Of a stretch of DNA of 50,856 nt, positions 41,998 through 50,732 are shown one piece after another. The translations under genes and the position numbers were made by a program. How positions within the stretch are numbered: position 1 is the first letter of the stretch; each line of letters opens with the position of its first letter. The stretch lies in NCBI GenBank assembly GCA_018064885.1, contig JAGHUI010000068.1, positions 1 through 50,856 of the forward strand. Reading direction: 5' to 3'. This DNA is from Candidatus Minthosoma equi. GTDB lineage: Bacteria > Bacteroidota > Bacteroidia > Bacteroidales > Bacteroidaceae. The notes under the pieces are model-generated. The model had not been told where the DNA came from. It made no database searches and saw nothing but the letters and a program-made list of their open reading frames with translations.

Positions 41998-42744
41998 TTA
42001 ACGACTTTGACGTATGCTGCCTATAAAATTGCGTGTTGCAGTCTTTTGCGGATTTGAGAATATCTGCTCTGGGGTGCCTTCTTCGTAAATGCCGCCTTCG
42101 CACATGAAAAGAACACGAGTGCTGACATCACGGGCAAAAATCATTTCGTGAGTTACTATGAGCATAGTCATTCCTTGCTGGGCAAGCTGACGGATTACAT
42201 GGAGAACTTCGCCAACCATCGTCGGATCGAGGGCGGAGGTTGGTTCGTCAAAAAGAATACAATCGGGGTTCATAGAAAGGCTGCGAGCTATTGCAACTCG
42301 CTGTTTCTGACCACCAGAGAGATTGCGAGGCATGACATCTGCTTTGTCTTCAAGACCCACCATGCGAAGGAGTTCCCTGCTCTTCTCATCTGCCTCAGTT
42401 TTATTCATGCCAAGAATGCGGATAGGACCAAAGCTTACATTCTCCAGAACTGTCATGTGGTCAAAAAGATTGAAGCTCTGGAACACCATGCCCATCTTCT
42501 GTCTGACTTTATTAAGTTTTGTATTCTTGTCAAGTATGTTCATTCCACCAAAGATAATCTCCCCGCTTGTGGCAGGATCAATGCCATTCAAGCAACGGAG
42601 GAAGGTGCTCTTTCCTGTTCCTGATGGTCCGATGATGCTAATCACATCACCCTTTGCTATGTGGCAATCAATATTTTTCAATACCTCTAGCTGGCTGCCG
42701 TCAGGCATCTTATATGTTTTGCTAAGATTCTTTATTGTAATCAT
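41998..42744 (-). CDS. glnQ: Polar amino-acid ABC transporter ATP-binding protein
   Basis: A 248-residue ABC ATPase of the GlnQ/HisP class. Walker A is GPSGTGKST near 39-47, the Q-loop is in [12 protein letters not shown], the signature is LSGGQKQR, Walker B is [12 protein letters not shown] and the H-loop is [19 protein letters not shown] is typical of polar amino-acid importers. It follows the fused solute-binding/permease gene by 23 bases, so the two form one importer in the inner membrane. Class is firm; the gene symbol denotes the class, not a proven glutamine substrate. Confidence 0.94.
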   Translation of the reverse strand: MITIKNLSKTYKMPDGSQLEVLKNIDCHIAKGDVISIIGPSGTGKSTFLRCLNGIDPATSGEIIFGGMNILDKNTKLNKVRQKMGMVFQSFNLFDHMTVLENVSFGPIRILGMNKTEADEKSRELLRMVGLEDKADVMPRNLSGGQKQRVAIARSLSMNPDCILFDEPTSALDPTMVGEVLHVIRQLAQQGMTMLIVTHEMIFARDVSTRVLFMCEGGIYEEGTPEQIFSNPQKTATRNFIGSIRQSR

Positions 42745-42767
42745 GTGAATTGTCGTTTGGTGATGTT

Positions 42768-44255
42768 TTACTTACTTATTTTCTTCAAAAGAATATCAAG
42801 GGATTTTCCAAGCAACCAGCATAGACAGAAATATATAACTGCTGTAAAGATGAGTGGAAAGAATGCTTCAAAGCTTGCATTTCTAATCAAGTCGGATGCC
42901 TTTGTGAGATCGACAATTGAAATGTAACCAACTATAGATGTGCCTTTCAGGAGTGATATTGCTTCACCTTGAAAGACAGGAATAATATGGCGTGCTGCTT
43001 GAGGAGCTATAATATAAATAAATGTCTGGAATGGAGTCAAGCCCAAAGCGAGACCAGCTTCTTTCTGACCATTGTCAACTGCCTTTATGCCTGTTGTAAA
43101 CATAACTGCAATGTATGCTCCGAAGTTCATAGCAGAAGCAATTATAGCAACCATCATTGCCGAAAGTCCTGTTCCAGCAAGAATTATGTAATACATAACA
43201 AGCAAAAGCACCAAAATCGGAATGTTGCGCATCAAGGAAATATATGCGTTTGCCATAAGAACCAAGGTTCGATGCCGACTCATTTGCATGTAACTTAGTA
43301 TTGCTCCAAGAAGGACTCCAAGCACGAGAGAACCAAAGAATATCCACATCGTAACCCAGAAGCCATCAACAATCATTTCCCATCTATCTTGCTGAACAAG
43401 AGAGCGATCAAAACCATCCTTGACACTTTCAAAGAATCCTCTATTGCCTTTGTTTCCCTCTTTGCGAATAAGAACAGAAGTAACGGAATAATCATCAGCA
43501 GGAGCAAAGCTTACCTTTGCCTCTCTATCGGGCGTGATGCTCATGCCAGCTGCTATAATATCAATTCTTTTAGACATCAACGCCGGAAGAAGCGCATCGA
43601 AGGAATAAACATCGCAAACAAGACCATAGCCATGTGTCATGCAGAATCGCTGCCATAGCTCTATCTCATATCCCGTCTTTTCATTGTTGACAGTAATGGT
43701 ATAAGGAGGATAGGAATAATCGCTTCCTATGTGAAGCACTCGCTTGCCGCGAGTTGGCACATCCTTCTGACGAATCACAACCTTCTTCTGGTTGTCAGTA
43801 AGATTAGGATTGAGCCATCTTGACTTAATCTCTTCAAGTCCGCCCGTTACATCCAAACTGTCGAAGAAGTTTGTAAATTCCTGCAAGAGAGCAACATCAT
43901 CCCTTCTCATCGCAGTTGCCAAAGGCTCTTGTGTGGTGGAATCAGTAAATGCTTCTTCAAGAGCAAGACGATGAAAATCATCCGAAAACATATTTGCACG
44001 CTCAATAAGCGCAACGTCGCTTTGTCCTGCATCAAGCGCAACAAGAGCATCAAGACCTCCAGGCAGACATTGCACATTCTCTTTTTCAGTTACCATGCGA
44101 GCAATCTTCTCTTGCGTAGTGCCAGAATTGACAGCAACCGTATGGCCGCGCAAATCTGCCATCGTCTGAGGTACAAATCGTTCCTCTTTCTTCATGCAGC
44201 CTGCAAGAAGCAGAAACGAGAGCAACAACAGAATTATAATGTTTATTCTTTTCAT
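42768..44255 (-). CDS. Amino-acid ABC transporter: solute-binding lipoprotein fused to permease, lobes in unusual order
   Basis: A 495-residue fusion. A lipoprotein signal peptide (lipobox LLAGC) is followed by a segment resembling the second lobe and C-terminal helix of a solute-binding protein ([17 protein letters not shown] to IKSRWL, about 32-155). Next is a first-lobe segment ([37 protein letters not shown], about 175-285). A HisM-type permease then runs from about 310 to the end, with the [14 protein letters not shown] coupling motif. In ordinary binding proteins lobe 1 precedes lobe 2, so this looks permuted, or like two halved domains. Start: ATG 44255 (MKRINIII); an ATG 12 bases upstream would give the same signal peptide. 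Confidence 0.87.
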   Translation of the reverse strand: MKRINIIILLLLSFLLLAGCMKKEERFVPQTMADLRGHTVAVNSGTTQEKIARMVTEKENVQCLPGGLDALVALDAGQSDVALIERANMFSDDFHRLALEEAFTDSTTQEPLATAMRRDDVALLQEFTNFFDSLDVTGGLEEIKSRWLNPNLTDNQKKVVIRQKDVPTRGKRVLHIGSDYSYPPYTITVNNEKTGYEIELWQRFCMTHGYGLVCDVYSFDALLPALMSKRIDIIAAGMSITPDREAKVSFAPADDYSVTSVLIRKEGNKGNRGFFESVKDGFDRSLVQQDRWEMIVDGFWVTMWIFFGSLVLGVLLGAILSYMQMSRHRTLVLMANAYISLMRNIPILVLLLVMYYIILAGTGLSAMMVAIIASAMNFGAYIAVMFTTGIKAVDNGQKEAGLALGLTPFQTFIYIIAPQAARHIIPVFQGEAISLLKGTSIVGYISIVDLTKASDLIRNASFEAFFPLIFTAVIYFCLCWLLGKSLDILLKKISK

Positions 44256-44283
44256 CAACAAATACATTTTTTAATATATTTGA

Positions 44284-44342
44284 CAAATGTACGGAATAAT
44301 ATTGAAAATAAGAAAAAATATAAATTATAATCATTATCTTTG
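44284..44342. promoter_or_regulatory. Divergent -7 boxes between the ABC transporter and glycerate kinase genes
   Basis: The minus strand reads TACATTTG at 44284-44291, upstream of the transporter gene. The plus strand reads TATCTTTG at 44335-44342, upstream of the kinase gene. Both match TAnnTTTG; -33 boxes are not clear. Confidence 0.45.
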
Positions 44343-44362
44343 CATACAAAAAGAAAGATAAT

Positions 44363-45421
44363 ATGAGAATTATACTTGCATTTGATTCTTTCAAAGGATG
44401 CATATCTGCTCAAGAAGCATGCAAAACGGCAGCAAAGGCAATACACGAAACATTGCCCGAAGCAGAAGCTGTGGAATGTCCGCTTAGCGATGGAGGCGAA
44501 GGATTGGTGGAGTGTGTGGAACAAATGCTAAGCGTAAGACGAGTTCATCTGAAAGCTCATGATCCTTTAATGAACATAATCGATGCAAGCTATGTCATTG
44601 CCGAAGATGGTAAAACCGCCTACATGGAAATGGCTGCAACAAGCGGACTTCCTTTGGTGCCAATAGAGAAACGCAATCCTATGATAACCACAACCTATGG
44701 CGTGGGAGAAATGATAATCGATGCTGCACAACGAGGTTGCAAGGAAATCGTTATGGGCATCGGAGGAAGTGCAACCTGCGATGGCGGGAAGGGAATGATT
44801 GATTGTTTGAAAGATAATGGCTACACACTGCCTTCTGACGAATTGCCGCATATTTCCATAGCATCGGATGTCACAAATCCTCTTTGCGGCGATTTGGGAG
44901 CTGCACGCATTTTCGGTCCCCAAAAAGGAGCAACACCAGAACAAGTGGAACTATTGGAAGCGAGAATGAAAGCCTTTGCAAAAAAGACGGAAGATGCATG
45001 TTTGGCAACCAAAGAATTAGCAGAATATCCTGGTGCTGGAGCTGCTGGCGGACTTGGCTACGGTCTCATGGCTTATCTTAAAGCAGAGCTTAAATCTGGA
45101 ATTGATACTATTCTTGATATCAAACAGTTTGACACAATAATACAAGATGCTCATTTGATTATTACTGGCGAAGGTAAATCGGACGAGCAAACTATGATGG
45201 GCAAGGTTCCTCATGGTGTACTCCGCAGAACTCCCACCTCCATTCCCGTATGGTTAATCTCTGGCTGCATAGACGATAGCAGCAACCTTCTCTCCCCAAA
45301 TTTCAGTCTTGTAAAAAGCATAAACGAAGGAGACGACCGCCCTCTTGATATCCTCCTACAGCCATCTGTTGCCAAGGAAAACTTAGAGAAAACAATTAAA
45401 AAGGAATTAGAAAAGAATTAG
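44363..45421 (+). CDS. glxK: Glycerate kinase (GarK/GlxK type)
   Basis: A 352-residue enzyme that phosphorylates glycerate with ATP to a phosphoglycerate that enters glycolysis. The N-terminal FDSFKGCISAQEA and CPLSDGGEGLVE are typical of the type 1 family. GIGGSATCDGGKGM near 135-148 is the conserved glycine-rich block and AAGGLGYGLMAYL near 225-237 another. Length is slightly under the usual 370-380. It stands alone, divergent from the ABC transporter operon and ending at a bidirectional terminator shared with aldolase. Assignment is firm; 2- versus 3-phosphate product cannot be decided here. Confidence 0.93.
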   Translation: MRIILAFDSFKGCISAQEACKTAAKAIHETLPEAEAVECPLSDGGEGLVECVEQMLSVRRVHLKAHDPLMNIIDASYVIAEDGKTAYMEMAATSGLPLVPIEKRNPMITTTYGVGEMIIDAAQRGCKEIVMGIGGSATCDGGKGMIDCLKDNGYTLPSDELPHISIASDVTNPLCGDLGAARIFGPQKGATPEQVELLEARMKAFAKKTEDACLATKELAEYPGAGAAGGLGYGLMAYLKAELKSGIDTILDIKQFDTIIQDAHLIITGEGKSDEQTMMGKVPHGVLRRTPTSIPVWLISGCIDDSSNLLSPNFSLVKSINEGDDRPLDILLQPSVAKENLEKTIKKELEKN

Positions 45422-45439
45422 TAAGGAATAGGAAATAAA

Positions 45440-45471
45440 AAAGATGCAACCTCATTCGAGATTGCATCTTT
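45440..45471. terminator. Bidirectional terminator between glycerate kinase and aldolase genes
   Basis: AAAGATGCAA (45440-45449) pairs perfectly with TTGCATCTTT (45462-45471) around a 12-base loop. T-rich tails lie on both strands, so it can end both converging transcripts. Confidence 0.9.
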
Positions 45472-45493
45472 ATTATTTTTAAGTATCTAATGA

Positions 45494-46495
45494 TTAGCAC
45501 TTAGCGAGCTTGCCATCAGAACCGAGAACGTTAACGATCTTGTGGATGTACATCTTCTTCATGTTCTCACGAGCTGGCTTGAGGTACTGACGTGGGTCGA
45601 AGTCACCTGGATGCTCAGCAAGGTGCTGACGGATAGCAGCAGTCATAGCGAGACGAGAGTCAGAGTCGATGTTGATCTTGCAAACTGCAGAAGCAGAAGC
45701 CTTGCGGAGCTGCTCCTCTGGGATACCGATAGCAGCCTCGAGCTTACCACCGAACTTGTTGATTGTGTTAACCTCGTCCATTGGAACTGAAGAAGAACCG
45801 TGGAGAACGATTGGGAATCCAGGAAGCTTCTTCTCGATCTCAGCGAGAACGTCGAATGCGAGTGGTGGTGGAACAAGAACACCGTTTACGAGTGTGCACT
45901 GTGCTGGAGTGAACTTGTGAGCACCGTGAGAAGTACCGATAGAGATAGCGAGTGAGTCGCAACCTGTACGAGTAGCGAAGTCGATAACCTCTTCTGGCTT
46001 AGTGTATGTAGATTCTGCAGCAGAAACTTCATCCTCAACACCAGCGAGAACGCCGAGCTCAGCCTCTACTGTTACGTCGAACTGATGAGCGTACTCAACA
46101 ACCTTCTTTGCGAGAGCAACGTTCTCCTCATATGGGAGGTGAGAACCGTCGATCATTACAGAAGAGAAACCGTTGTCGATACAGTCCTTGCAGAGTTCGA
46201 AAGAATCTCCGTGGTCGAGATGGAGAACGATTTCAGGAGCCTCGCAACCGAGTTCCTTAGCGTACTCAACAGCACCCTTAGCGAGGTTGCGGAGGATTGT
46301 GCCGTTAGCATAGTTGCGAGCACCCTTAGAAACCTGCATGATAACTGGAGACTTCGTCTCAACTGCAGCCATAACGATAGCCTGCATCTGTTCCATTGTG
46401 TTGAAGTTGAAAGCTGGAATAGCGTAACCGCCTGCAACAGCTCTCTTGAACATCTCGCGAGTATTCACGAGACCAAGATCTTTGTAGCTTACCAT
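45494..46495 (-). CDS. fba: Class II fructose-bisphosphate aldolase
   Basis: A 333-residue zinc aldolase of glycolysis/gluconeogenesis that splits fructose 1,6-bisphosphate into dihydroxyacetone phosphate and glyceraldehyde 3-phosphate. GYAIPAFNFNTMEQMQ is at the N-terminus. VLHLDHGDSFELC carries zinc-binding His and catalytic Asp. ELGVLAGVEDE contains the metal-loop Glu. SIGTSHGAHKF and VLHGSSSVP hold phosphate- and zinc-binding residues. Codon use is very regular, with GAG/CTC-type codons favoured, as expected for a highly expressed gene. The minus strand has TAACTTTG at 46578-46585 as a likely -7 box. Confidence 0.96.
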   Translation of the reverse strand: MVSYKDLGLVNTREMFKRAVAGGYAIPAFNFNTMEQMQAIVMAAVETKSPVIMQVSKGARNYANGTILRNLAKGAVEYAKELGCEAPEIVLHLDHGDSFELCKDCIDNGFSSVMIDGSHLPYEENVALAKKVVEYAHQFDVTVEAELGVLAGVEDEVSAAESTYTKPEEVIDFATRTGCDSLAISIGTSHGAHKFTPAQCTLVNGVLVPPPLAFDVLAEIEKKLPGFPIVLHGSSSVPMDEVNTINKFGGKLEAAIGIPEEQLRKASASAVCKINIDSDSRLAMTAAIRQHLAEHPGDFDPRQYLKPARENMKKMYIHKIVNVLGSDGKLAKC

Positions 46496-46577
46496 AATGT
46501 GTAAATTTTATTATAAAATAAATAAATAGTGTTTGCTTAACTCTCTTTCAGGGCATCTTCACACCCCTAACGAAGGA

Positions 46578-46585
46578 CAAAGTTA
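46578..46585 (-). promoter_or_regulatory. -7 box of the aldolase gene
   Basis: The minus strand reads TAACTTTG, giving a leader of roughly 75 bases before the aldolase ATG. The nearest TTG on the -33 side is 24 bases away, longer than usual. The 46496-46806 gap otherwise holds an inverted repeat (CTGATTTTT 46639-46647 and AAAAATCAG 46661-46669) and the L31 promoter. Confidence 0.5.
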
Positions 46586-46679
46586 CTGCATTTTTTCGGA
46601 ATTAAGACACAATAGACAGTAAAAAAACGTCATTTGGACTGATTTTTTTCAATCGTTAGGAAAAATCAGCTATTTTTGT

Positions 46680-46710
46680 TTTGTCCATTTGGTAAAAAAT
46701 CGTAACTTTG
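46680..46710 (+). promoter_or_regulatory. Promoter of the L31 gene
   Basis: TTTG (46680-46683), a 19-base spacer and TAACTTTG (46703-46710) are an excellent Bacteroidetes promoter. The transcript leader is then about 90 bases, containing a small hairpin CAGAC/GTCTG shortly before the ATG, which could serve autoregulation. Confidence 0.7.
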
Positions 46711-46806
46711 CACCGCTTTTCACATAAAGCACATATATAGAGTTAATTAAATTATTATTTATTGTCACCAGACTTTTTATATGTCTGTATAAAACAATAA
46801 CAAACA

Positions 46807-47064
46807 ATGAAGCAAGGTATCCACCCAGATAACTACCGCACAGTTATCTTCAAGGACATGTCAAATGGCGATATGTTCCTTTCAAAATCTACAGCAAAGA
46901 CAAATGACACAGAAGTATTTACTGACGGTCAGGAGTATCCTGTAGTAAAGATTGAAATTTCTTCTACTTCTCACCCATTCTACACAGGTAAGGCTAAGCT
47001 CGTCGATACAGCAGGTCGCGTTGATAAGTTCATGAGCCGCTACGCAGCAATGAAGAAGAAGTAA
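46807..47064 (+). CDS. rpmE2: 50S ribosomal protein L31 type B
   Basis: An 85-residue ribosomal protein. MKQGIHPDNYRTVIFKDMSNG and ISSTSHPFYTGK plus GRVDKFMSRY are standard L31B blocks. The two CxxC zinc motifs of type A L31 are missing, which defines the zinc-independent type B. It has its own promoter and terminator, so it is monocistronic. Assignment is firm. Confidence 0.97.
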   Translation: MKQGIHPDNYRTVIFKDMSNGDMFLSKSTAKTNDTEVFTDGQEYPVVKIEISSTSHPFYTGKAKLVDTAGRVDKFMSRYAAMKKK

Positions 47065-47087
47065 TCTTCAGAAATACAATAAAAAAC

Positions 47088-47126
47088 AAACGCAACGATG
47101 GAGAAATCCAAAGTTGCGTTTTTTTG
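47088..47126. terminator. Terminator after L31, probably bidirectional
   Basis: AAACGCAAC (47088-47096) pairs with GTTGCGTTT (47113-47121), followed by a T-run on the plus strand and preceded by an A-rich stretch that gives T on the minus strand. It separates L31 from the convergent gene ending at 47129. Confidence 0.88.
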
Positions 47127-47128
47127 TA

Positions 47129-47692
47129 TTACTCAAACTTGCTGCCATTCCATTTCATCACGACAGTCGAAGCTTTTTCCTTAGGCAGCTCGTCGCTGCC
47201 ATTCATTTTCAGAGTGAGCGGATGACCTGTCATGATTCTCAACTCGTCTGTTGCTTCGTCAATAGTAATGTAGCGGAAATCCTTGGAAACGGCATTTGCA
47301 AGCATCTCTGCCGAATCAAGCGGTTTCCATTCTGTATCAAAAAACTCAACTGACGAATCAGGAGTCTTATCGATGAAAACCGTACTGATCACAATAACGA
47401 CAGGCGTGCCGTCAGTTTTCTTTAGAATCTTAAATACCTTCTCCGAACTTTTTGAAAGCACAAGACGAGCGTAGTCATCTTTCAGCTCCTTCATCTCAGA
47501 CACAGACAGCACCTGATTTCGTGTCATCATCGACTTTCCGTTTTTCTGATTGTCAACAATCTCAAGGCGATTATACTCCGTAAGAAGAGGACAGACGCTC
47601 TGAGGCATTTTCAGGAACAAATCTTTCATGGATTGAGCATTTACAGACAATGCAACCGCAAGTAATATGTTAAAAAGAAGAATCTTTTTCAT
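47129..47692 (-). CDS. Secreted protein, DUF3256-like
   Basis: A 187-residue exported protein. The signal peptide is 1-19 (ends SVNAQ). The opening SMKDLFLKMPQSVCPLLTEYNRL followed by EIVDNQKNGK is, from memory, characteristic of the Bacteroidetes family DUF3256. No enzyme motif is visible. It sits alone between the L31 terminator and a divergent PAP2 gene with a 66-base gap between start codons. Function unknown. Confidence 0.8.
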   Translation of the reverse strand: MKKILLFNILLAVALSVNAQSMKDLFLKMPQSVCPLLTEYNRLEIVDNQKNGKSMMTRNQVLSVSEMKELKDDYARLVLSKSSEKVFKILKKTDGTPVVIVISTVFIDKTPDSSVEFFDTEWKPLDSAEMLANAVSKDFRYITIDEATDELRIMTGHPLTLKMNGSDELPKEKASTVVMKWNGSKFE

Positions 47693-47732
47693 TTGTCATT
47701 GTTATTTTCAGCAAAGTTACAAAGAATTTGCT

Positions 47733-47740
47733 TATCTTTG
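47733..47740 (+). promoter_or_regulatory. -7 box of the PAP2 gene
   Basis: TATCTTTG lies 18 bases upstream of the ATG at 47759. It excludes the further upstream in-frame TTG at 47693 as the start. The -33 box is weak. Confidence 0.5.
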
Positions 47741-47758
47741 TACGTTTTTATAGAAAAT

Positions 47759-49072
47759 ATGACAAGACTTACACATATATTTATATTATTAGGACTACTT
47801 TTTGCTTTCAAGGCATCAGCACAAGAGACTGTTGACTCTGCATACATGGCTCAGCTCGACTCGCTTCTGACCATTGCTGAAGAAGAAAAAAAACAAGAAG
47901 AAGCAAAAAAAGTCATTGAGGATTTCGAGAATCTGATGCTGAAGAAGGAAATGTCCTTCGGAACGTCGGGCATAGCGCCAATGTTCCGCGGAGGCATGCT
48001 GATGTGGACAGATCATAATTTCTATAAGCAACCAGCAAAATTTGAAACAACGAAAAACTCATACCGTTGGACAGATTATGCCATTGGCGGCCTTCCTCTC
48101 CTTGCAAACTGGACTCTCAAGGCAGCAGGAGTGAAGAGCCGAAGCAAACTGGAGCGCATGCTTACGGCTAATGCACTCGCTTTCAGCATGTCATTCGGAC
48201 TTACAGAACTATTAAAGACACAGGTTAACGAGACACGCCCCGACCGCACCGACAACAAATCGTTCTCTTCTTGCCATGCAGCATTCGCTTTCACTTCGGC
48301 AAGCATCCTGAGTCGCGAATACGGACATCTATCTCCTTGGGTGACAATAGGAAGCTACACCACAGCCAGCGCCACGCAAATGCTTCGTATCAAGCACAAC
48401 AAGCATTGGACAAGCGACATCTTCATGGGAGCAGGCATAGGACTCACAAGCACAAACCTCGCTTATTTCCTTACCGACAAAATCCTCGGCAAGGATGCCA
48501 TCAACAAGCCAAAGGTAACTATGAGCGACATGCAAAGAATGGTGAAATTCAACACCATGCCTTCTGGTTTCACATTCTTGACAGGTACAGAAATTGGCGA
48601 CAGATCCATAGAGATGGAAGATGGCATTCGCATAAAGACAGGTGCTGCATTTACTGCAGGATTCGACATTGACTGCTACACATCCGATGTCTTTGCCATT
48701 GAATTCATGGCACGAACAACTGAAGCACAAATGAAAGTGTTCGGTTCACCAAACCTCTTCACAGGCGACAACCTAAGCATCTATCATGCCGACCTTGCAG
48801 CAAAATACTGCTACCCTATCAATCCCGGCATGCGCCTGGGATTCAAACTCTTGGCAGGTTCACGAATAAACAATGGCATAAACCTGACAGACGGAACAAA
48901 GACGTACTCTCTAAAAGGCGGAGGCAGATTTGAGTTCGGTTCAGGCATGTCAGTCGAATACATCCAAACAGAAAACTACATCATGGGCTTCAACTTCGAC
49001 TACTACCACACTTGCAACACTTTCATGAAGAACCGCTATAGCATCAGTTCTGTATATAAAGTGCTGTTCTAA
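47759..49072 (+). CDS. PAP2-superfamily phosphatase with C-terminal beta-rich domain
   Basis: A 437-residue exported protein. The signal peptide is 1-22 (ends ASAQ). Then comes a short Lys/Glu-rich helix (about 35-60) and a PAP2 phosphatase domain. Its three signature motifs are present: KTQVNETRP (near 152-160), SCH (Ser-Cys-His near 173, where Ser-Gly-His is usual) and RIKHNKHWTSD (near 216-226). The last 150 residues are beta-strand-like with alternating aromatic residues and end in Phe, as in outer-membrane barrels. It may dephosphorylate lipid A or isoprenoid-phosphate-type lipids at the outer membrane. Start: ATG 47759, since the upstream TTG lies before the promoter. Confidence 0.87.
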   Translation: MTRLTHIFILLGLLFAFKASAQETVDSAYMAQLDSLLTIAEEEKKQEEAKKVIEDFENLMLKKEMSFGTSGIAPMFRGGMLMWTDHNFYKQPAKFETTKNSYRWTDYAIGGLPLLANWTLKAAGVKSRSKLERMLTANALAFSMSFGLTELLKTQVNETRPDRTDNKSFSSCHAAFAFTSASILSREYGHLSPWVTIGSYTTASATQMLRIKHNKHWTSDIFMGAGIGLTSTNLAYFLTDKILGKDAINKPKVTMSDMQRMVKFNTMPSGFTFLTGTEIGDRSIEMEDGIRIKTGAAFTAGFDIDCYTSDVFAIEFMARTTEAQMKVFGSPNLFTGDNLSIYHADLAAKYCYPINPGMRLGFKLLAGSRINNGINLTDGTKTYSLKGGGRFEFGSGMSVEYIQTENYIMGFNFDYYHTCNTFMKNRYSISSVYKVLF

Positions 49073-49077
49073 AACAT

Positions 49078-49149
49078 ATTAGTCTTATAAGACCTATTAG
49101 CCCCATTAGTCCAATTAGCCCCATTAGTCCAATTACACCAATAAAACCT
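49078..49149. repeat. Eight 9-base units (ATTAGTCCA/ATTAGCCCC type)
   Basis: Units of exactly nine bases start at 49078 and continue to 49149. ATTAGCCCC and ATTAGTCCA alternate in the centre and the units decay toward both ends. The tract fills the gap between the PAP2 stop and the next ATG (49159). Similar nine-base tracts are, from memory, widespread in Bacteroidales intergenic DNA. Confidence 0.85.
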
Positions 49150-49158
49150 CATACCCCC

Positions 49159-49713
49159 ATGGATCAAAAACAATTAGAATACCTCGATTCCTATCAGCAG
49201 AATCTCACCCAGCATCTCCTGAAAATGCTCACAACCATGCAATACCTTGACGGACAGCTGCTTGAAACGCCAGACATTAGTGACAAATGGCACGATGTGG
49301 CGCCATCCTACGTCGCAGATGCCGTGAAGGAAATAGCACAATACCCAAATGTTGCCCTTGGCTGGGCAATGTACTTAGGCATGGCTGTTGCACGCTACTG
49401 GGACGAAGACTGGAGCATCTACGGCAACGTGCCAAACCTCTACGAGTACATTCGCGACAAGCGCGGATTCGACTACATGGACGAAGTTGTTCGTGGAGAG
49501 ATTCTCATGCTCAAGAACAAAGATTTCGATGAAGCAGAAAAGCTCGTCCAGGCATGTTCCCAGCAAGTGCTCAACAAAATACGCTACGAACAGATAGAGC
49601 CACAAAGCCCACTTGCCTTCCACGCATACGCACGCAGCATCGAAACATTATACAAAATGGGAGCTGCTGTAGAACTCAAAGCATTAGGCTATAAGTTTGA
49701 GAAAATAAATTAA
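49159..49713 (+). CDS. Conserved hypothetical protein (soluble, helical)
   Basis: A 184-residue cytoplasmic protein that I do not recognise. It has no signal peptide or membrane segment, looks mainly helical and is rich in Tyr, Gln and Leu. Notable segments are WAMYLGMAVARYWDEDW near 74-90 and YEYIRDKRGFDYMDE near 98-112. No catalytic motif is visible. It lies just before dus (27-base gap) and after the nine-base repeat, so it may be co-transcribed with dus. The ORF has normal codon use and is very probably real. Confidence 0.75.
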   Translation: MDQKQLEYLDSYQQNLTQHLLKMLTTMQYLDGQLLETPDISDKWHDVAPSYVADAVKEIAQYPNVALGWAMYLGMAVARYWDEDWSIYGNVPNLYEYIRDKRGFDYMDEVVRGEILMLKNKDFDEAEKLVQACSQQVLNKIRYEQIEPQSPLAFHAYARSIETLYKMGAAVELKALGYKFEKIN

Positions 49714-49740
49714 TTACATCTTAACTTTTAACTCCACACC

Positions 49741-50658
49741 GTGCTCCCAATATATTTCGCTCCACTACAAGGCTATACAGAAGACGCCTATCGCCGCCTG
49801 CACCACAGCAATATCGGTGGTGTAGATGCATACTTCACACCTTTCGTCAGATGGGAACATGGCGGAGTGCGCTCCAAGGACATGCGCGACATACGTCCAG
49901 AGTTCAACTCCGGCGTGCCACTTGTTCCGCAAGTTATAGCATCATCAGCAAAAGAACTGCAATCCCTTCTTGATGTTCTTCTTCCGCTTGACTACAAGCA
50001 TATTGACATCAATATGGGATGTCCATTTCCGCTTCAAACACGCCATGGCAGAGGCGCAGGCATCCTTCAGCATCCAGAGGCTGTAAAAGAAATTTGCAAA
50101 GTCATCAAGGAACATCCACAGATTGAGTTCTCCGTTAAGACGCGGCTTGGATTGGAAAGCAACGACGAATGGAAGCAGATTCTGCCAATTCTAAACGATA
50201 CACCTCTGAAATTTATCATTCTCCATCCTCGCATCGCCACACAGCAATATAAAGGCACGGTAGATATGGAAGCTTTCAAAGAGTTTCTCAACGCATCCGC
50301 TCATCCTGTAATCTACAATGGCGACATCAGCAGTATTGAAGACATACAAAACATTGAAAAGCAATACAATGTGGCAGGCATAATGATAGGCAGAGGACTG
50401 CTGGCACGCCCCACTCTTGCACAAGAATATAAAACAGGAAGCACAATTGACTACAAGACCTTGCTTCGCACCATCAAGGACATCCACTCAAAACTCCTTG
50501 AGCATTACACAAATATCATTCCGAACGAATCCCAGCAACTTGCAAAGATCCGCACCTATTGGGACTTCATGGAAGAGACTATCGGACGCAAGCAATGGAA
50601 AAAGATCATTAAAGCAGGCAATATGAAAAACTACCTCATTGCCGTAAACAGTTTATAA
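49741..50658 (+). CDS. dus: tRNA-dihydrouridine synthase
   Basis: A 305-residue flavoenzyme that reduces uridine to dihydrouridine in tRNA D-loops. APLQGYTEDAYR at the N-terminus is the FMN-binding strand. DINMGCPFPLQTRHGRGAG near 100-118 holds the GCP motif and the glycine-rich loop. SVKTRLG and ILHPRIATQQYKG follow, and GIMIGRGLLARP is the phosphate-binding end. The ORF starts at GTG; no in-frame ATG lies near. It is slightly shorter than most DusA/B proteins (about 320-340) and resembles the DusC-like short group. Which tRNA position it modifies is not clear. Confidence 0.92.
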   Translation: MLPIYFAPLQGYTEDAYRRLHHSNIGGVDAYFTPFVRWEHGGVRSKDMRDIRPEFNSGVPLVPQVIASSAKELQSLLDVLLPLDYKHIDINMGCPFPLQTRHGRGAGILQHPEAVKEICKVIKEHPQIEFSVKTRLGLESNDEWKQILPILNDTPLKFIILHPRIATQQYKGTVDMEAFKEFLNASAHPVIYNGDISSIEDIQNIEKQYNVAGIMIGRGLLARPTLAQEYKTGSTIDYKTLLRTIKDIHSKLLEHYTNIIPNESQQLAKIRTYWDFMEETIGRKQWKKIIKAGNMKNYLIAVNSL

Positions 50659-50695
50659 TTGACATCTTTTCTGTAACATCAAAACCCGAAAACAC

Positions 50696-50726
50696 TTGAC
50701 AAATTCAATGATTTTTTGTAACTTTG
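50696..50726 (+). promoter_or_regulatory. Promoter in front of the terminal palindrome array
   Basis: TTG (50696-50698), a 20-base spacer and TAACTTTG (50719-50726) match the Bacteroidetes promoter well. The expected start is near 50733, about 35 bases before the first unit of the array. There is no ORF between the promoter and the window edge. Confidence 0.7.
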
Positions 50727-50732
50727 CATAGT

